The notes under the pieces were generated by a model that worked only from the letters and a program-made list of their open reading frames with translations, searched no databases and was not told where the DNA came from. A program made the position numbers and the translations under genes. A stretch of 44,328 bases of DNA from Proteobacteria bacterium UBA4656 (lineage in GTDB: Bacteria; Pseudomonadota; Gammaproteobacteria; Xanthomonadales; Ahniellaceae), in the NCBI GenBank assembly GCA_002405525.1, contig DHLY01000098.1, positions 1 through 44,328 of the forward strand. The letters are read 5' to 3'. Of this stretch, positions 9,378 to 17,204 are shown in pieces; the first letter of the stretch is position 1; each line of letters starts with the position of its first letter.

Positions 9378-10376
9378 ATGCCTGCTCTGCGCGAGCGACT
9401 GGAAGCGATCTGGTATGGCGGTGCTCCCCCACCTTGGCCGCTGCGCGTGCTGGAGCTGGTCTACCGGGGCGCACTGGGCCTGCGGCGATGGCTGTACGGG
9501 GCCGGGATTCTGGGTAGCGCGCGGATCGGGGTCCCGGTCCTGGTGATCGGCAACCTCACCGTCGGCGGAACGGGAAAGACGCCGCTGGTGGCGGCCCTCG
9601 CCGTCGAGCTCCGCCAGCGCGGCTGGCATCCGGGAATCGCACTGCGCGGTTACGGCGGACGCCGGCGGCGCCCTGGCATGGTCGAACCGCACGCCGACCC
9701 GGCGGCGCACGGCGATGAGGCGCTGCTGCTGGTGCGCGCCACCGGCGTCCCGGTCGCCACCGGCCGCCGCCGCGCCGCGGCGGCGGCACTTCTCGCACGG
9801 CGCGGCTGCGACGTCGTGCTGTGCGATGACGGGCTGCAGCACTGGGCGCTCGCCCGCGACCTCGAAGTGCTGGTGGTGGACGGCAATCGTCGGTTCGGCA
9901 ACGGACACCTGCTGCCGGCCGGCCCCCTGCGGGAGCCGGTGTCCCGCGCCCTGGGCGTGGATCACATCGTGACCAACGGCGGAGCGCCGCGCGCGGGCGA
10001 AGTGTCGATGCGCGTCGTCGGCCAGCGCGCGCTCGCGCTCGACGGTTCGGGCCGTGCGCTGGCGCTGGATGCGCTGCGCGGCCGCGAGGTGCACGCGGTG
10101 GCCGGGATCGGCAATCCCGACCGGTTTTTCGCCCTGCTGCAGGGCTTCGGCATCCGGGTTCGACCTCATCCCTGGCCCGACCACTATCCGTTCGAGGGTC
10201 GAGAACTGGCCTTCGATGACGATCTGCCGGTGCTGGTCACCGAGAAGGATGCGGTGAAGTGCTCCCGCTTCGCCGATGCCCGGACCTGGGTGGTGCCGGT
10301 CGAGGCGGAACTGCCGCTCGCCTTCATCGATCGTCTGCACGAACAACTGCACGCCCTGTCAAGGAGGGTCGCGTGA
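9378..10376 (+). CDS. lpxK: Tetraacyldisaccharide 4'-kinase LpxK
   Basis: Phosphorylates the lipid A disaccharide precursor at the 4' position on the inner face of the inner membrane, giving lipid IVA. The 332-residue protein has the typical N-terminal amphipathic region (RLEAIWYGG), then [20 protein letters not shown] with the P-loop at about residues 60-70, and the later segments [14 protein letters not shown] and [10 protein letters not shown]. It lies 10 bp after msbA and overlaps the kdsB start by 4 bp. A small Trm112-like gene is often found between lpxK and kdsB in relatives; it is absent here. Confidence 0.96.
   Translation: MPALRERLEAIWYGGAPPPWPLRVLELVYRGALGLRRWLYGAGILGSARIGVPVLVIGNLTVGGTGKTPLVAALAVELRQRGWHPGIALRGYGGRRRRPGMVEPHADPAAHGDEALLLVRATGVPVATGRRRAAAAALLARRGCDVVLCDDGLQHWALARDLEVLVVDGNRRFGNGHLLPAGPLREPVSRALGVDHIVTNGGAPRAGEVSMRVVGQRALALDGSGRALALDALRGREVHAVAGIGNPDRFFALLQGFGIRVRPHPWPDHYPFEGRELAFDDDLPVLVTEKDAVKCSRFADARTWVVPVEAELPLAFIDRLHEQLHALSRRVA
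10361..10368 (+). promoter_or_regulatory. Strong Shine-Dalgarno of kdsB
   Basis: AAGGAGGG lies inside the end of lpxK, four to five bases before a GTG at 10373. This near-perfect ribosome-binding site fixes the kdsB start, although the frame is open further upstream to 10259. Confidence 0.85.
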
Positions 10377-11179
10377 TCGACCGGTTCGTCGTCGCCATCC
10401 CCGCGCGGCTCGGGTCCACACGCCTGCCGCGCAAGCCGCTGCGGCTGCTCGGTGGCCGTCCGCTGGTGGCGCATGTGGTCGAATGCGCCCGTCGTGCCGG
10501 CGCCATGGAAGTGGTGGTGGCGACCGATGCAGCGGAGATCGCCGCCGTGGTGTCGCCGCTGGGCGTTGCAGTGGCCATGACGCGCAGCGACCACCCGTCC
10601 GGCACCGACCGCCTCGCCGAGGTCGCCCACCTGCGCGGCTGGGACGACGACACCGTGGTGGTCAATCTGCAGGGCGACGAGCCGTTCGCCCCGGCGAGCG
10701 GGATCGTGGCCGTGGCGGCCGCGCTGGCAGGCGACCCCGGTACCGACATGGCCACCCTCGCCACGCCGATCGACGAGGTCGGGCAACTGTTCGATCCGAA
10801 CGTGGTCAAGGTCGTGCGCGATGCGCGCGGCCGTGCCCTGTACTTTTCGCGCGCCGCGGTGCCCTGGGCGCGCGATGCGTTCGCCGTCGATCGCACGCGG
10901 CTGCCCGGCAGTGTCGTGTTCCTGCGCCACATCGGCATCTATGCCTACCGGGCCGGATTCCTGCGGCATTTCGCCAGCTTGCCGCGCGGGTTGCTGGAGG
11001 ACGTCGAGGCGCTGGAGCAACTGCGCGTCCTCGAGGCGGGCCACGCCCTGGCCGTCGGCCTCGCCCCTGAGCCCTTCCCGCCCGGGGTCGACACCGAGGC
11101 CGATCTGGCGCGTGCCGAAACGCGGCTCGCGGGCTCTGTCGACGCGTCCCTGCAGGGCGTCGAGGGGAGATCCGGATAG
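10373..11179 (+). CDS. kdsB: 3-deoxy-manno-octulosonate cytidylyltransferase KdsB
   Basis: Makes CMP-KDO from CTP and KDO, the activated sugar joined to lipid A to start the lipopolysaccharide core. The 268-residue cytoplasmic enzyme has the nucleotidyltransferase opening [19 protein letters not shown], the conserved [12 protein letters not shown] and VNLQGDEPF segments that bind CTP and metal, and [10 protein letters not shown] near the C-terminus. The GTG start is chosen because of the strong ribosome-binding site just before it and because it yields the standard N-terminus. It is the last gene of the exbB-kdsB run; 287 bp follow before the next gene. Confidence 0.96.
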   Translation: MIDRFVVAIPARLGSTRLPRKPLRLLGGRPLVAHVVECARRAGAMEVVVATDAAEIAAVVSPLGVAVAMTRSDHPSGTDRLAEVAHLRGWDDDTVVVNLQGDEPFAPASGIVAVAAALAGDPGTDMATLATPIDEVGQLFDPNVVKVVRDARGRALYFSRAAVPWARDAFAVDRTRLPGSVVFLRHIGIYAYRAGFLRHFASLPRGLLEDVEALEQLRVLEAGHALAVGLAPEPFPPGVDTEADLARAETRLAGSVDASLQGVEGRSG

Positions 11180-11381
11180 CGCGCCGCATGGTTGGCAGTC
11201 GTCGCGAATCGATCCGTCCGGCGAACGGTTCAGACGACGCGTGTGGCGACAGATCCCGACTGGCGCCGCGCAGAAGGCGCAGGAAGGCGCCGTCTCGACC
11301 CGCTGCGAGATGAAGAAATCATGCCGCCGGCGGCTGGCTGGATGCCGCGCTGCGTAGACGCGCACCATAGACGGTCGTCGC

Positions 11382-11397
11382 GTGAACATTTGTTCAC
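11382..11397. promoter_or_regulatory. Palindrome GTGAACATTTGTTCAC
   Basis: A 16-bp inverted repeat (7-bp arms around TT) lies about 70 bp before the NHL-protein start, in the 287-bp gap after kdsB. It contains GAAC-N4-GTTC, the core of LexA boxes in Gram-positive bacteria; xanthomonad LexA sites as I recall them look different, so it is only a candidate operator for an unknown dimeric regulator. The rest of the gap (11180-11466) shows no convincing gene. Confidence 0.35.
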
Positions 11398-11466
11398 ATG
11401 TTCGACGTCCGCTGGGCGGTGGAGCCCCTATGCTTCTGACGGGGATCAGCGGGCAGTGGGTGGGCC

Positions 11467-12897
11467 GTGGACAGCAGCGTTTCCGTTCCGGAGCTTCCGG
11501 ACGGACTGGAATGGGTGAACGTCGACCAGCCGGTGCGCCTGCGCGCGCTGCGCGGCCGGGTCGTCATCCTTCACTTCTGGAGCTATAGCAACACCCATTC
11601 GCAACACAACATTCCCGACCTTCGGCACCTCGAGGTCAAGTACCACGACGGACTGTGCGTGGTATCGATCCACTGCCCGAGGTTTCCCGCCGAGCGCGAA
11701 CCTGCGAACGTGCTCAAGGCGGTCAATCGCGCCTTCATCCGCCACCCGGTCGCGTCGGATCCCCACTTCCAGGCATGGGACGTCTGGGGCGTCAATGCCT
11801 GGCCCACGCTGGTGGTACTCGACACCTCGGGCCGTCCGGTGCGGACGTTCGTCGGCGAGGGCCATCGCAGCATGCTCGACCCGCTGGTTAACGACCTGCT
11901 GGAGGACGCGGCTGCGCGCGACGCCCGGGTGTACGAGTCCGTGCAACCGGCGGCACGGCCGGAGTCGAAGCTGCCGCTGCGGTTTCCGGGACGGGTGCTG
12001 GCGACCGAAAGCCTGCTCTATGTCGCCGACTCCGGGCACAACCGGATCATCGAAGTCACACACGACGGCCGCGTGCTCCGCCAGTTCGGATCTGGCAACC
12101 CTGGTTTCTGGGACGGCAAGGGTGGCGATGCCGCATTCAACGACCCGCAGGGCATGGCGATCGTCAAGGACCTGCTCTACGTGGCAGATCGCGGCAACCA
12201 CGCGATCCGGCGGGTGCGTCTGCACAACGGCGAGGTTGACACCCTCGCCGGCACCGGTCAGCAGGGACTGGAAGCGGTGGTGGACTCGCCAAATCTTCGG
12301 GGCACCGGTCTCAACGCGCCCTGCGACCTCACGGCGGCCGCCGAGCAACTGTTCATCGCGATGTCCGGCTCGAACCAGGTCTGGGCCATCGACCTCGCGC
12401 GCCGGATCATAGGCCGCGTGGTCGGCACCGGGGCCCATGACCTACGAGACGGCGGCATCGACATCGCAGCGTTCGCACGCCCGTCCGGCGTAGCCGCAGG
12501 CGTCCAGGCGCTCTACGTGGCCGATGCCGATGCGTCGGCAATCCGGTCGGTGCGCCTGCTCGATGCCCATGTACGCACGCTCGCCGGCGCAGGTCTGTAC
12601 GAGTCAGGTGATACCGACGGCGTCCCGAACCGGGTTCGCTTGCAGGGACCGACGGCGATCGCTCTCGATCCCGGTGGGTCGATCCTCTGGATTGCCGACA
12701 CGCTCAACGGAAAGATCAAGGCGCTGTCGCTGCGCGGCGGCGGCGTGCGTACGCTCGCCGTGCCTTACCGACTGCATGAGCCCGGGGGCATCGCGAGCGC
12801 CGCGCAGTCGCTGTGGGTCGCCAACACCAACGCCCACGAGGTGCTGCGCATCGACACCGGAACCGGCCAGATCCGGCGCGTGCCGATCGGCGACTAG
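11467..12897 (+). CDS. Thioredoxin-fold/NHL-repeat protein lacking redox cysteines
   Basis: A 476-residue protein with an N-terminal thioredoxin-like domain (about 15-150) joined to an NHL-type beta-propeller (about 165-470) whose blades carry repeats such as LYVADSGHNRIIEV, LYVADRGNHAIRRV and LWIADTLNGKIKAL. This is the layout of NHLRC2-like proteins. In those proteins the segment after FW-x-Y is usually CCINC; here it reads SNTHS at residues 41-45, so no redox cysteine pair is present and thiol exchange is unlikely. No signal peptide is seen. The start is a GTG at 11467. It is not visibly in an operon with kdsB. A binding or scaffolding role is the best guess; the true function is unknown. 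Confidence 0.75.
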   Translation: MDSSVSVPELPDGLEWVNVDQPVRLRALRGRVVILHFWSYSNTHSQHNIPDLRHLEVKYHDGLCVVSIHCPRFPAEREPANVLKAVNRAFIRHPVASDPHFQAWDVWGVNAWPTLVVLDTSGRPVRTFVGEGHRSMLDPLVNDLLEDAAARDARVYESVQPAARPESKLPLRFPGRVLATESLLYVADSGHNRIIEVTHDGRVLRQFGSGNPGFWDGKGGDAAFNDPQGMAIVKDLLYVADRGNHAIRRVRLHNGEVDTLAGTGQQGLEAVVDSPNLRGTGLNAPCDLTAAAEQLFIAMSGSNQVWAIDLARRIIGRVVGTGAHDLRDGGIDIAAFARPSGVAAGVQALYVADADASAIRSVRLLDAHVRTLAGAGLYESGDTDGVPNRVRLQGPTAIALDPGGSILWIADTLNGKIKALSLRGGGVRTLAVPYRLHEPGGIASAAQSLWVANTNAHEVLRIDTGTGQIRRVPIGD

Positions 12898-13161
12898 GGA
12901 GCCTCTGAGCAAGGATCCGCAACCGCGCCGGACGTTGTGCGGCCGGCCGATAAGGAGCGCGTTGCCGGGCGTGGTGGCTCCACGCACAGGGCGCGCAACG
13001 CGGCTGGATGGCCGCAGAATCCCAGCCCCGGGGGTGGCTTCTGTGTGCGCCCGCACCCGCGTTGGCCGCCTTGGCCGTGGAACCACCACGCCCGGCGGCA
13101 CCCGCCTTGGTGCGGACAAGCACGGAAGCAACGCGAGTGCAACGCCTTGTTCAGAGGCTCC
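12898..13161. repeat. 264-bp imperfect palindrome, MITE-like
   Basis: The ends are inverted repeats: GGAGCCTCTGAGCAAGG at 12898-12914 and its complement at 13145-13161, with one mismatch in 17. A second inverted pair lies inside, 12964-12984 against 13076-13096, with 20 of 21 bases matching (GCCGGGCGTGGTGG core). The axis falls on CCCCGGGGG at 13026-13034, so the whole element folds on itself. No transposase gene lies within. It begins one base after the NHL-protein stop codon. It looks like a non-autonomous mobile element or a long extragenic palindrome; no second copy was noticed in this window. Confidence 0.6.
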
Positions 13162-13402
13162 CCAGCCGATCCCCGGATTGCCTTGCCGCGCGCCGGTCCG
13201 CCGAGGACGTTGCACGCGCATCGTCCGCGAAGCCGCGCCTGATGCTCGCCCCGCGCAGCGCGGGCGCAAAAAGCGTGTCCGGCCTGACACGATTTCGAAG
13301 GCTTGTAGCGTGCTGCCCGGCCATCCGCGCGCCAAGCGCCGTCGGTGGCGCCGAGACCCCGGTCGTTGCACTCGCGGAAGCCGGCTGGTAGACCCTTGAG
13401 CG
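13162..13402. other. Spacer between palindrome and uvrC
   Basis: About 240 bp of GC-rich DNA with a short hairpin-forming stretch near 13250-13268 (CGCCCCGCGCAGCGCGGGCG). No gene or convincing promoter is visible here; short open frames on both strands have no recognisable product. Confidence 0.4.
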
Positions 13403-15220
13403 ATGACGGAAGCGTTCGACGGCAAAGCGGTTGCGCAGGCGCTGGGCGCGGGCCCCGGCGTCTATCGCATGCTGGACGACCAGGGCGCAGTCCTCTATGT
13501 CGGCAAGGCATCGAGCCTGCGCAAGCGCGTCGGCAGCTATTTCTCGCGCCCGCAGCTGCAGCCGCGCCTGATGGCGATGGTGTCGCGCATCGCCGCCATC
13601 GAGACCACGGTAACCCGGACCGAAGCCGAGGCGCTGCTGCTGGAAAACGAACTCATCAAGTCGCTCAAGCCGCGTTACAACGTGCTGTTGCGCGACGACA
13701 AGAGCTACCCATGGATTCATCTAGCCACCGATCAGGAGTTTCCCCGCCTCGGTTTCCACCGCGGCGCGCGGGGCAGGGCGGGGCGCTACTTCGGTCCATT
13801 TCCCAGCGCGCACGCGGTACGTGAGAGCATCGATCTGCTGCAGAAGCTGTTCCGCGTACGGCAATGCGAGGACAGTTTCTTCCGCGGCCGCTCTAGACCG
13901 TGCCTGCAACACCAGATCGGACGCTGTACCGCCCCTTGCGTCGGTCTGATCAACCATGAGGAGTACGCGCGCGATGTGCGCCACACAGCGATGTTCCTCG
14001 ACGGCCGCAGCACGACGGTCACCGGCGAACTGGCGGCCGAAATGGACGCCGCCAGTCGCGCGCTGGACTTCGAACGTGCGGCACTGCTCCGCGACCAGAT
14101 CGCCACCCTCAAACAGGTGCAGGCCAGGCAGTTCGTCAGCACTGCGGAGCAGGAGGCGGATGTTCTCGGCTGCGCGGTGGGCGACGGCATGGCATGCGTG
14201 CATGCGCTGTTCTTCCGTAACGGGGTGAGCCTCGGCGGACGCTCGTTCTTTCCCCGCGCGCCGGCCGATGCCGATGCGACGACCGTGCTCGGCGCATTCG
14301 TCTCGCAGCACTATATCGAGCACCCGGCGCCTCATCTGGTGCTGCTGTCGCACCCGATCGAGGACGACGAACTGCTGTCCGCCGCATTGTCCGAGCGCCG
14401 CGGCGGAAGGGTGGAATTGCGGCATGCGCAGCGCGGCGAGCGGGCGCGGCTGGTGGAAATGGCGCTGCGCAACGCCATGCAGGCGATCGCCACCCAGAAA
14501 CTGAGCCGCGATACCATCGAGGCGCGCTGGAACTCGCTGGCGACGCTCCTCGGCCTCGAGACCCCGCCGGCCCGCATCGAGTGTTTCGACGTCAGCCACA
14601 TACGGGGTGAGGCCACGGTGGCGTCCTGCGTGGTGTTCGACCGCAGCGGGCCGGTAAAAGCGCAATATCGTCGCTACAACATCGATGGCGTGGCGCCCGG
14701 CGACGACTATGGCGCGATGCGCCAAGCCCTGCAGCGGCGCTTCCGCCGCGCGCAGAAGGAGCACGGACCAATACCGGACCTGCTGCTCATCGATGGTGGG
14801 CGAGGGCAATTGGCCCAAGCCGAAGCGGTTCTATCCGAACTTGCGGTTCAGGGAGTCGCGGTGGTCGGCGTCGCGAAGGGGCCGGATCGCCGGCCCGGTC
14901 TCGAAGAACTGGTTCTCGGCGGTCCGAGCGGCCGTGCGCTGCGGCCGCGCGAGGATGATCCGGGGCTGCATCTGGTGCAGTGGGTGCGCGACGAGGCGCA
15001 CCGCTTCGCCATTACCGGGCACCGCGCTCGGCGCCAGAAGACCCGCGATACCAGCACGCTGGAGGGGATCGCCGGGATCGGCGTGCGGCGCCGATCGCTG
15101 CTGCTCAGGCACTTTGGTGGCCTCGCCGGCGTGCAGGGCGCGGGCGTGGAGGAACTGGCCGCGGTGCCCGGCATCGACCGCGCGCTGGCCGCGCGCATCT
15201 ATCAGGCGCTGCACGGATGA
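13403..15220 (+). CDS. uvrC: Excinuclease ABC subunit C
   Basis: Makes the two incisions flanking a DNA lesion in nucleotide excision repair, together with UvrA and UvrB. The 605-residue protein has the GIY-YIG nuclease domain at the start (GPGVYRMLD, then VLYVGKASSLRKRVGSYF), a cysteine-containing middle region, a UVR domain near 200-235 that contacts UvrB, the RNase H-like nuclease domain with IECFDVSHIRGE and DLLLIDGGRGQL, and C-terminal helix-hairpin-helix repeats (LEGIAGIGVRRRSLLLRHFGG). The length is typical. It is followed by pgsA, the usual uvrC-pgsA pair of gammaproteobacteria. Confidence 0.97.
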   Translation: MTEAFDGKAVAQALGAGPGVYRMLDDQGAVLYVGKASSLRKRVGSYFSRPQLQPRLMAMVSRIAAIETTVTRTEAEALLLENELIKSLKPRYNVLLRDDKSYPWIHLATDQEFPRLGFHRGARGRAGRYFGPFPSAHAVRESIDLLQKLFRVRQCEDSFFRGRSRPCLQHQIGRCTAPCVGLINHEEYARDVRHTAMFLDGRSTTVTGELAAEMDAASRALDFERAALLRDQIATLKQVQARQFVSTAEQEADVLGCAVGDGMACVHALFFRNGVSLGGRSFFPRAPADADATTVLGAFVSQHYIEHPAPHLVLLSHPIEDDELLSAALSERRGGRVELRHAQRGERARLVEMALRNAMQAIATQKLSRDTIEARWNSLATLLGLETPPARIECFDVSHIRGEATVASCVVFDRSGPVKAQYRRYNIDGVAPGDDYGAMRQALQRRFRRAQKEHGPIPDLLLIDGGRGQLAQAEAVLSELAVQGVAVVGVAKGPDRRPGLEELVLGGPSGRALRPREDDPGLHLVQWVRDEAHRFAITGHRARRQKTRDTSTLEGIAGIGVRRRSLLLRHFGGLAGVQGAGVEELAAVPGIDRALAARIYQALHG

Positions 15221-15377
15221 GGGCAAATGCGGCAGACTACGCCGCTGCCGGCGCTTCCGGCGCCTGTCGCCCGGTATCCGCGATCCAGTCGTCGCCGGGA
15301 CGGCTGGCACCGCGGCTCGAGGGCGCGAACGGGTGCCGCGGCGCGTATGGGAGCCCAATCTGCGATGCCCTGATGCG

Positions 15378-15947
15378 ATGCCGCTGACCATTCCCAACCT
15401 TCTGACGCTGTTCCGCATCGCGCTGGTGCCGATGATGGTGGTGGCTTTCTACCTGCCGTATCCGGGTATGAACCTTCTCGCGGCCAGCTTGTTCGTCGCC
15501 GGCGCGCTCACCGACTGGCTCGACGGATGGATCGCGCGACGTTGGGGCATGACATCCGCGTTCGGGGCTTTTCTCGACCCGGTGGCGGACAAGATCGCCG
15601 TCGTGGTCGCGCTGTTCCTGATCGTCCAGGCCGACCCGACGCCCCTGATGGCGGTTGTCGCCGCGATCATCGTCGGCCGAGAAGTCACGATCTCGGCGTT
15701 GCGAGAGTGGATGGCGGCGATCGGCGAGCGAATGGCCGTCGGAGTCGCCGCGATCGGCAAGATCAAAACCATCGTGCAGATGGTTGCGATCAGCGTGCTG
15801 CTGTTCCAGCACCCGAAGTTTCCGCTCCTTGCGTTACCGCTCTATGAGACCGGGCGCTGGCTGCTGGTCGGCGCGGCCGTGCTCACGCTGTGGTCGGCTG
15901 CGCAGTACCTCAAGGCCGCATGGCCACTGATTCGCGATCGTCAGTGA
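15378..15947 (+). CDS. pgsA: CDP-diacylglycerol-glycerol-3-phosphate phosphatidyltransferase
   Basis: Inner-membrane enzyme that makes phosphatidylglycerophosphate, the committed step to phosphatidylglycerol and cardiolipin. The 189-residue product opens MPLTIPNLLTLFRI and carries the CDP-alcohol phosphotransferase signature DWLDGWIARRWG...GAFLDPVADK at about residues 50-75, with several membrane helices. The frame is open further upstream into uvrC, but the ATG at 15378 gives the standard N-terminus and length. It lies 157 bp after uvrC and shortly before the tRNA cluster. Confidence 0.95.
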   Translation: MPLTIPNLLTLFRIALVPMMVVAFYLPYPGMNLLAASLFVAGALTDWLDGWIARRWGMTSAFGAFLDPVADKIAVVVALFLIVQADPTPLMAVVAAIIVGREVTISALREWMAAIGERMAVGVAAIGKIKTIVQMVAISVLLFQHPKFPLLALPLYETGRWLLVGAAVLTLWSAAQYLKAAWPLIRDRQ

Positions 15948-15973
15948 GCAACGGCGCGAGTTTCCCCGAGGGG

Positions 15974-16001
15974 TTGACAGCCCCGGGGCCTTCCGTATGA
16001 T
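15974..16001 (+). promoter_or_regulatory. Sigma-70 promoter of tRNA-Gly
   Basis: A perfect -35 hexamer TTGACA (15974-15979) is followed after 16 bases by -10 TATGAT (15996-16001). Transcription would start near 16008, five bases before the mature tRNA. The GC-rich stretch after the -10 (GCGCGTTCGC) resembles the discriminator of stringently controlled stable-RNA promoters. Confidence 0.8.
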
Positions 16002-16012
16002 GCGCGTTCGCT

Positions 16013-16088
<76 letters not shown>

Positions 16089-16165
16089 GATTCCGTTCAA
16101 GCAGGACCTCGGCGCCCCCGGGGTCTTGTCGTTTCTGGCGGCGCCATGCGCCGTCGCGCCATCAC

Positions 16166-16239
16166 GGCCTGGTGGCAGAGTGGTCATGCAGCGGCCTGCA
16201 AAGCCGTGTACGCCGGTTCGATTCCGACCCAGGCCTTCA
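16166..16239 (+). tRNA. tRNA-Cys (anticodon GCA)
   Basis: Acceptor arms GGCCTGG and CCAGGCC enclose a normal cloverleaf with anticodon loop CTGCAAA (GCA) and T-loop GTTCGATTC. The discriminator base is T (U73), as expected for cysteine tRNA. The three bases after it read TCA, so a proper CCA end is not encoded and would be added by nucleotidyltransferase. Confidence 0.93.
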
Positions 16240-16363
16240 CCATCGCGAGTTCGGCGCCGGCCGTCCGCACCGCTGTTCGATTGTCGCGATTGGTAGCCCG
16301 AGGCACGGCGAGAGGCCCGTACACCTGCCTCCTAGCGGTTTCGGGGCAGGGGCCGTCGAGGGC

Positions 16364-16369
16364 TATGAT
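16364..16369 (+). promoter_or_regulatory. Candidate -10 of tRNA-Leu
   Basis: TATGAT lies nine bases before the tRNA-Leu gene, placing a start point almost at its 5' end. No good -35 is seen at the proper distance, so the gene may instead be read through from the tRNA-Gly promoter. Confidence 0.35.
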
Positions 16370-16377
16370 TGCGGCGC

Positions 16378-16466
16378 GCCCGGGTGGCGAAATCGGTAGC
16401 CGCAAGGGACTTAAAATCCCCCGGCCCGCAAGGGCCATGCCGGTTCGAGTCCGGCCCCGGGCACCA
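16378..16466 (+). tRNA. tRNA-Leu (anticodon TAA)
   Basis: An 89-base class II tRNA with acceptor arms GCCCGGG and CCCGGGC, anticodon loop CTTAAAA giving UAA, a long variable arm (GGCCCGCAAGGGCC) and encoded CCA. It is the last tRNA of the cluster and marks the edge between core genes and the accessory sulfonate locus downstream. No duplicate of its 3' end was noticed in the window. Confidence 0.96.
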
Positions 16467-16611
16467 TTATTCGGGATGCGCACGGCCAGAGAAGTCTTTT
16501 TGCGCCGGTGTCTGCACGAACGCAAGACGATGAACGGCTGCGGCGTGCTGAAGCCGCCAGCGGGCCGGCCGAACGTCGCTTCCAGCGCAGTCGTGGACGG
16601 CCCGGGGTACC

Positions 16612-17094
16612 ATGGCGATCTCGCAGCAACCGGAGCGTGAGGTGGTGGAGCGATTGAGTCGTCTTTCCCGCAGTCTGTGGTTCCGCGGGCTCGTCACGCT
16701 GGCGGCGCTCGGATCGACGGTGGCAATCGGCCCTTGGATGGTGGTTGCCGTGCTTTCAGCAGCCGGCGTTTTCTTCGAAGGTTCGTGGGCGGCGGGCGTC
16801 GCGCTGGGGTCCTTGGGCGCTGGCGGATTACTCGGCTTGGCCGGGCTTTGGCTGGGAGCGGCTTTGCCGGTGCAGGTCGTTGCATCGCATGCATGGCTTG
16901 GCCGCATCGTGCAATGCCTGCTCTCCGTCGGCACCGTTGCCGCGCTGGCGGTGGCCGCATGGCTCGCGGCCGGCGGAGCCCTGATGGCTTCGGTGCTGAT
17001 GTGTGGAATTGCGATCGTCGGCGGCGTGTTGCTGGTCGGTTGCATCGAATCGGTGAGGAGGCTTCCGGAGCAGCCACCCCATGCGTCGTGCTGA
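16612..17094 (+). CDS. Hypothetical membrane protein, 160 residues
   Basis: An unrecognised protein made mostly of hydrophobic helices: about residues 24-55, 62-92, 100-122 and 125-147, with a basic, polar N-terminus (PEREVVERLSRLSRSLWFRG). No known domain is apparent. It lies alone between tRNA-Leu and the promoter of the aldehyde dehydrogenase gene. Codon composition looks normal for the region (high GC third positions), so it is probably a real inner-membrane protein; whether it takes part in the neighbouring sulfonate pathway cannot be told. Confidence 0.55.
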   Translation: MAISQQPEREVVERLSRLSRSLWFRGLVTLAALGSTVAIGPWMVVAVLSAAGVFFEGSWAAGVALGSLGAGGLLGLAGLWLGAALPVQVVASHAWLGRIVQCLLSVGTVAALAVAAWLAAGGALMASVLMCGIAIVGGVLLVGCIESVRRLPEQPPHASC

Positions 17095-17095
17095 C

Positions 17096-17123
17096 TTGAC
17101 ATAATATGTATTAGACGCATAAC
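17096..17123 (+). promoter_or_regulatory. Promoter and possible operator of the SLA dehydrogenase gene
   Basis: A perfect -35 TTGACA (17096-17101) lies 16 bases from a -10-like CATAAC (17118-17123). The spacer holds an AT-rich imperfect inverted repeat (TATG at 17105-17108 and CATA at 17118-17121) containing GTATTAGAC, which resembles half of a HutC-type GntR operator. A bound repressor here would block the polymerase. The nearest GntR gene is at 25358. Promoter assignment is fair; operator assignment is speculative. Confidence 0.5.
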
Positions 17124-17204
17124 GGCACTGCGCCGTCGCAACGCCCCCAACAATCCCCGCGCAACGGTCGAACACGGCCGACCCCGCACCGACCATTGCC
17201 AGCC

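Noticed and set aside
11192..11518. Small frame in the gap after kdsB as a gene
   Set aside because: It has no ribosome-binding site or recognisable domain, a Trp/Arg-rich odd composition, and overlaps the NHL-gene start.
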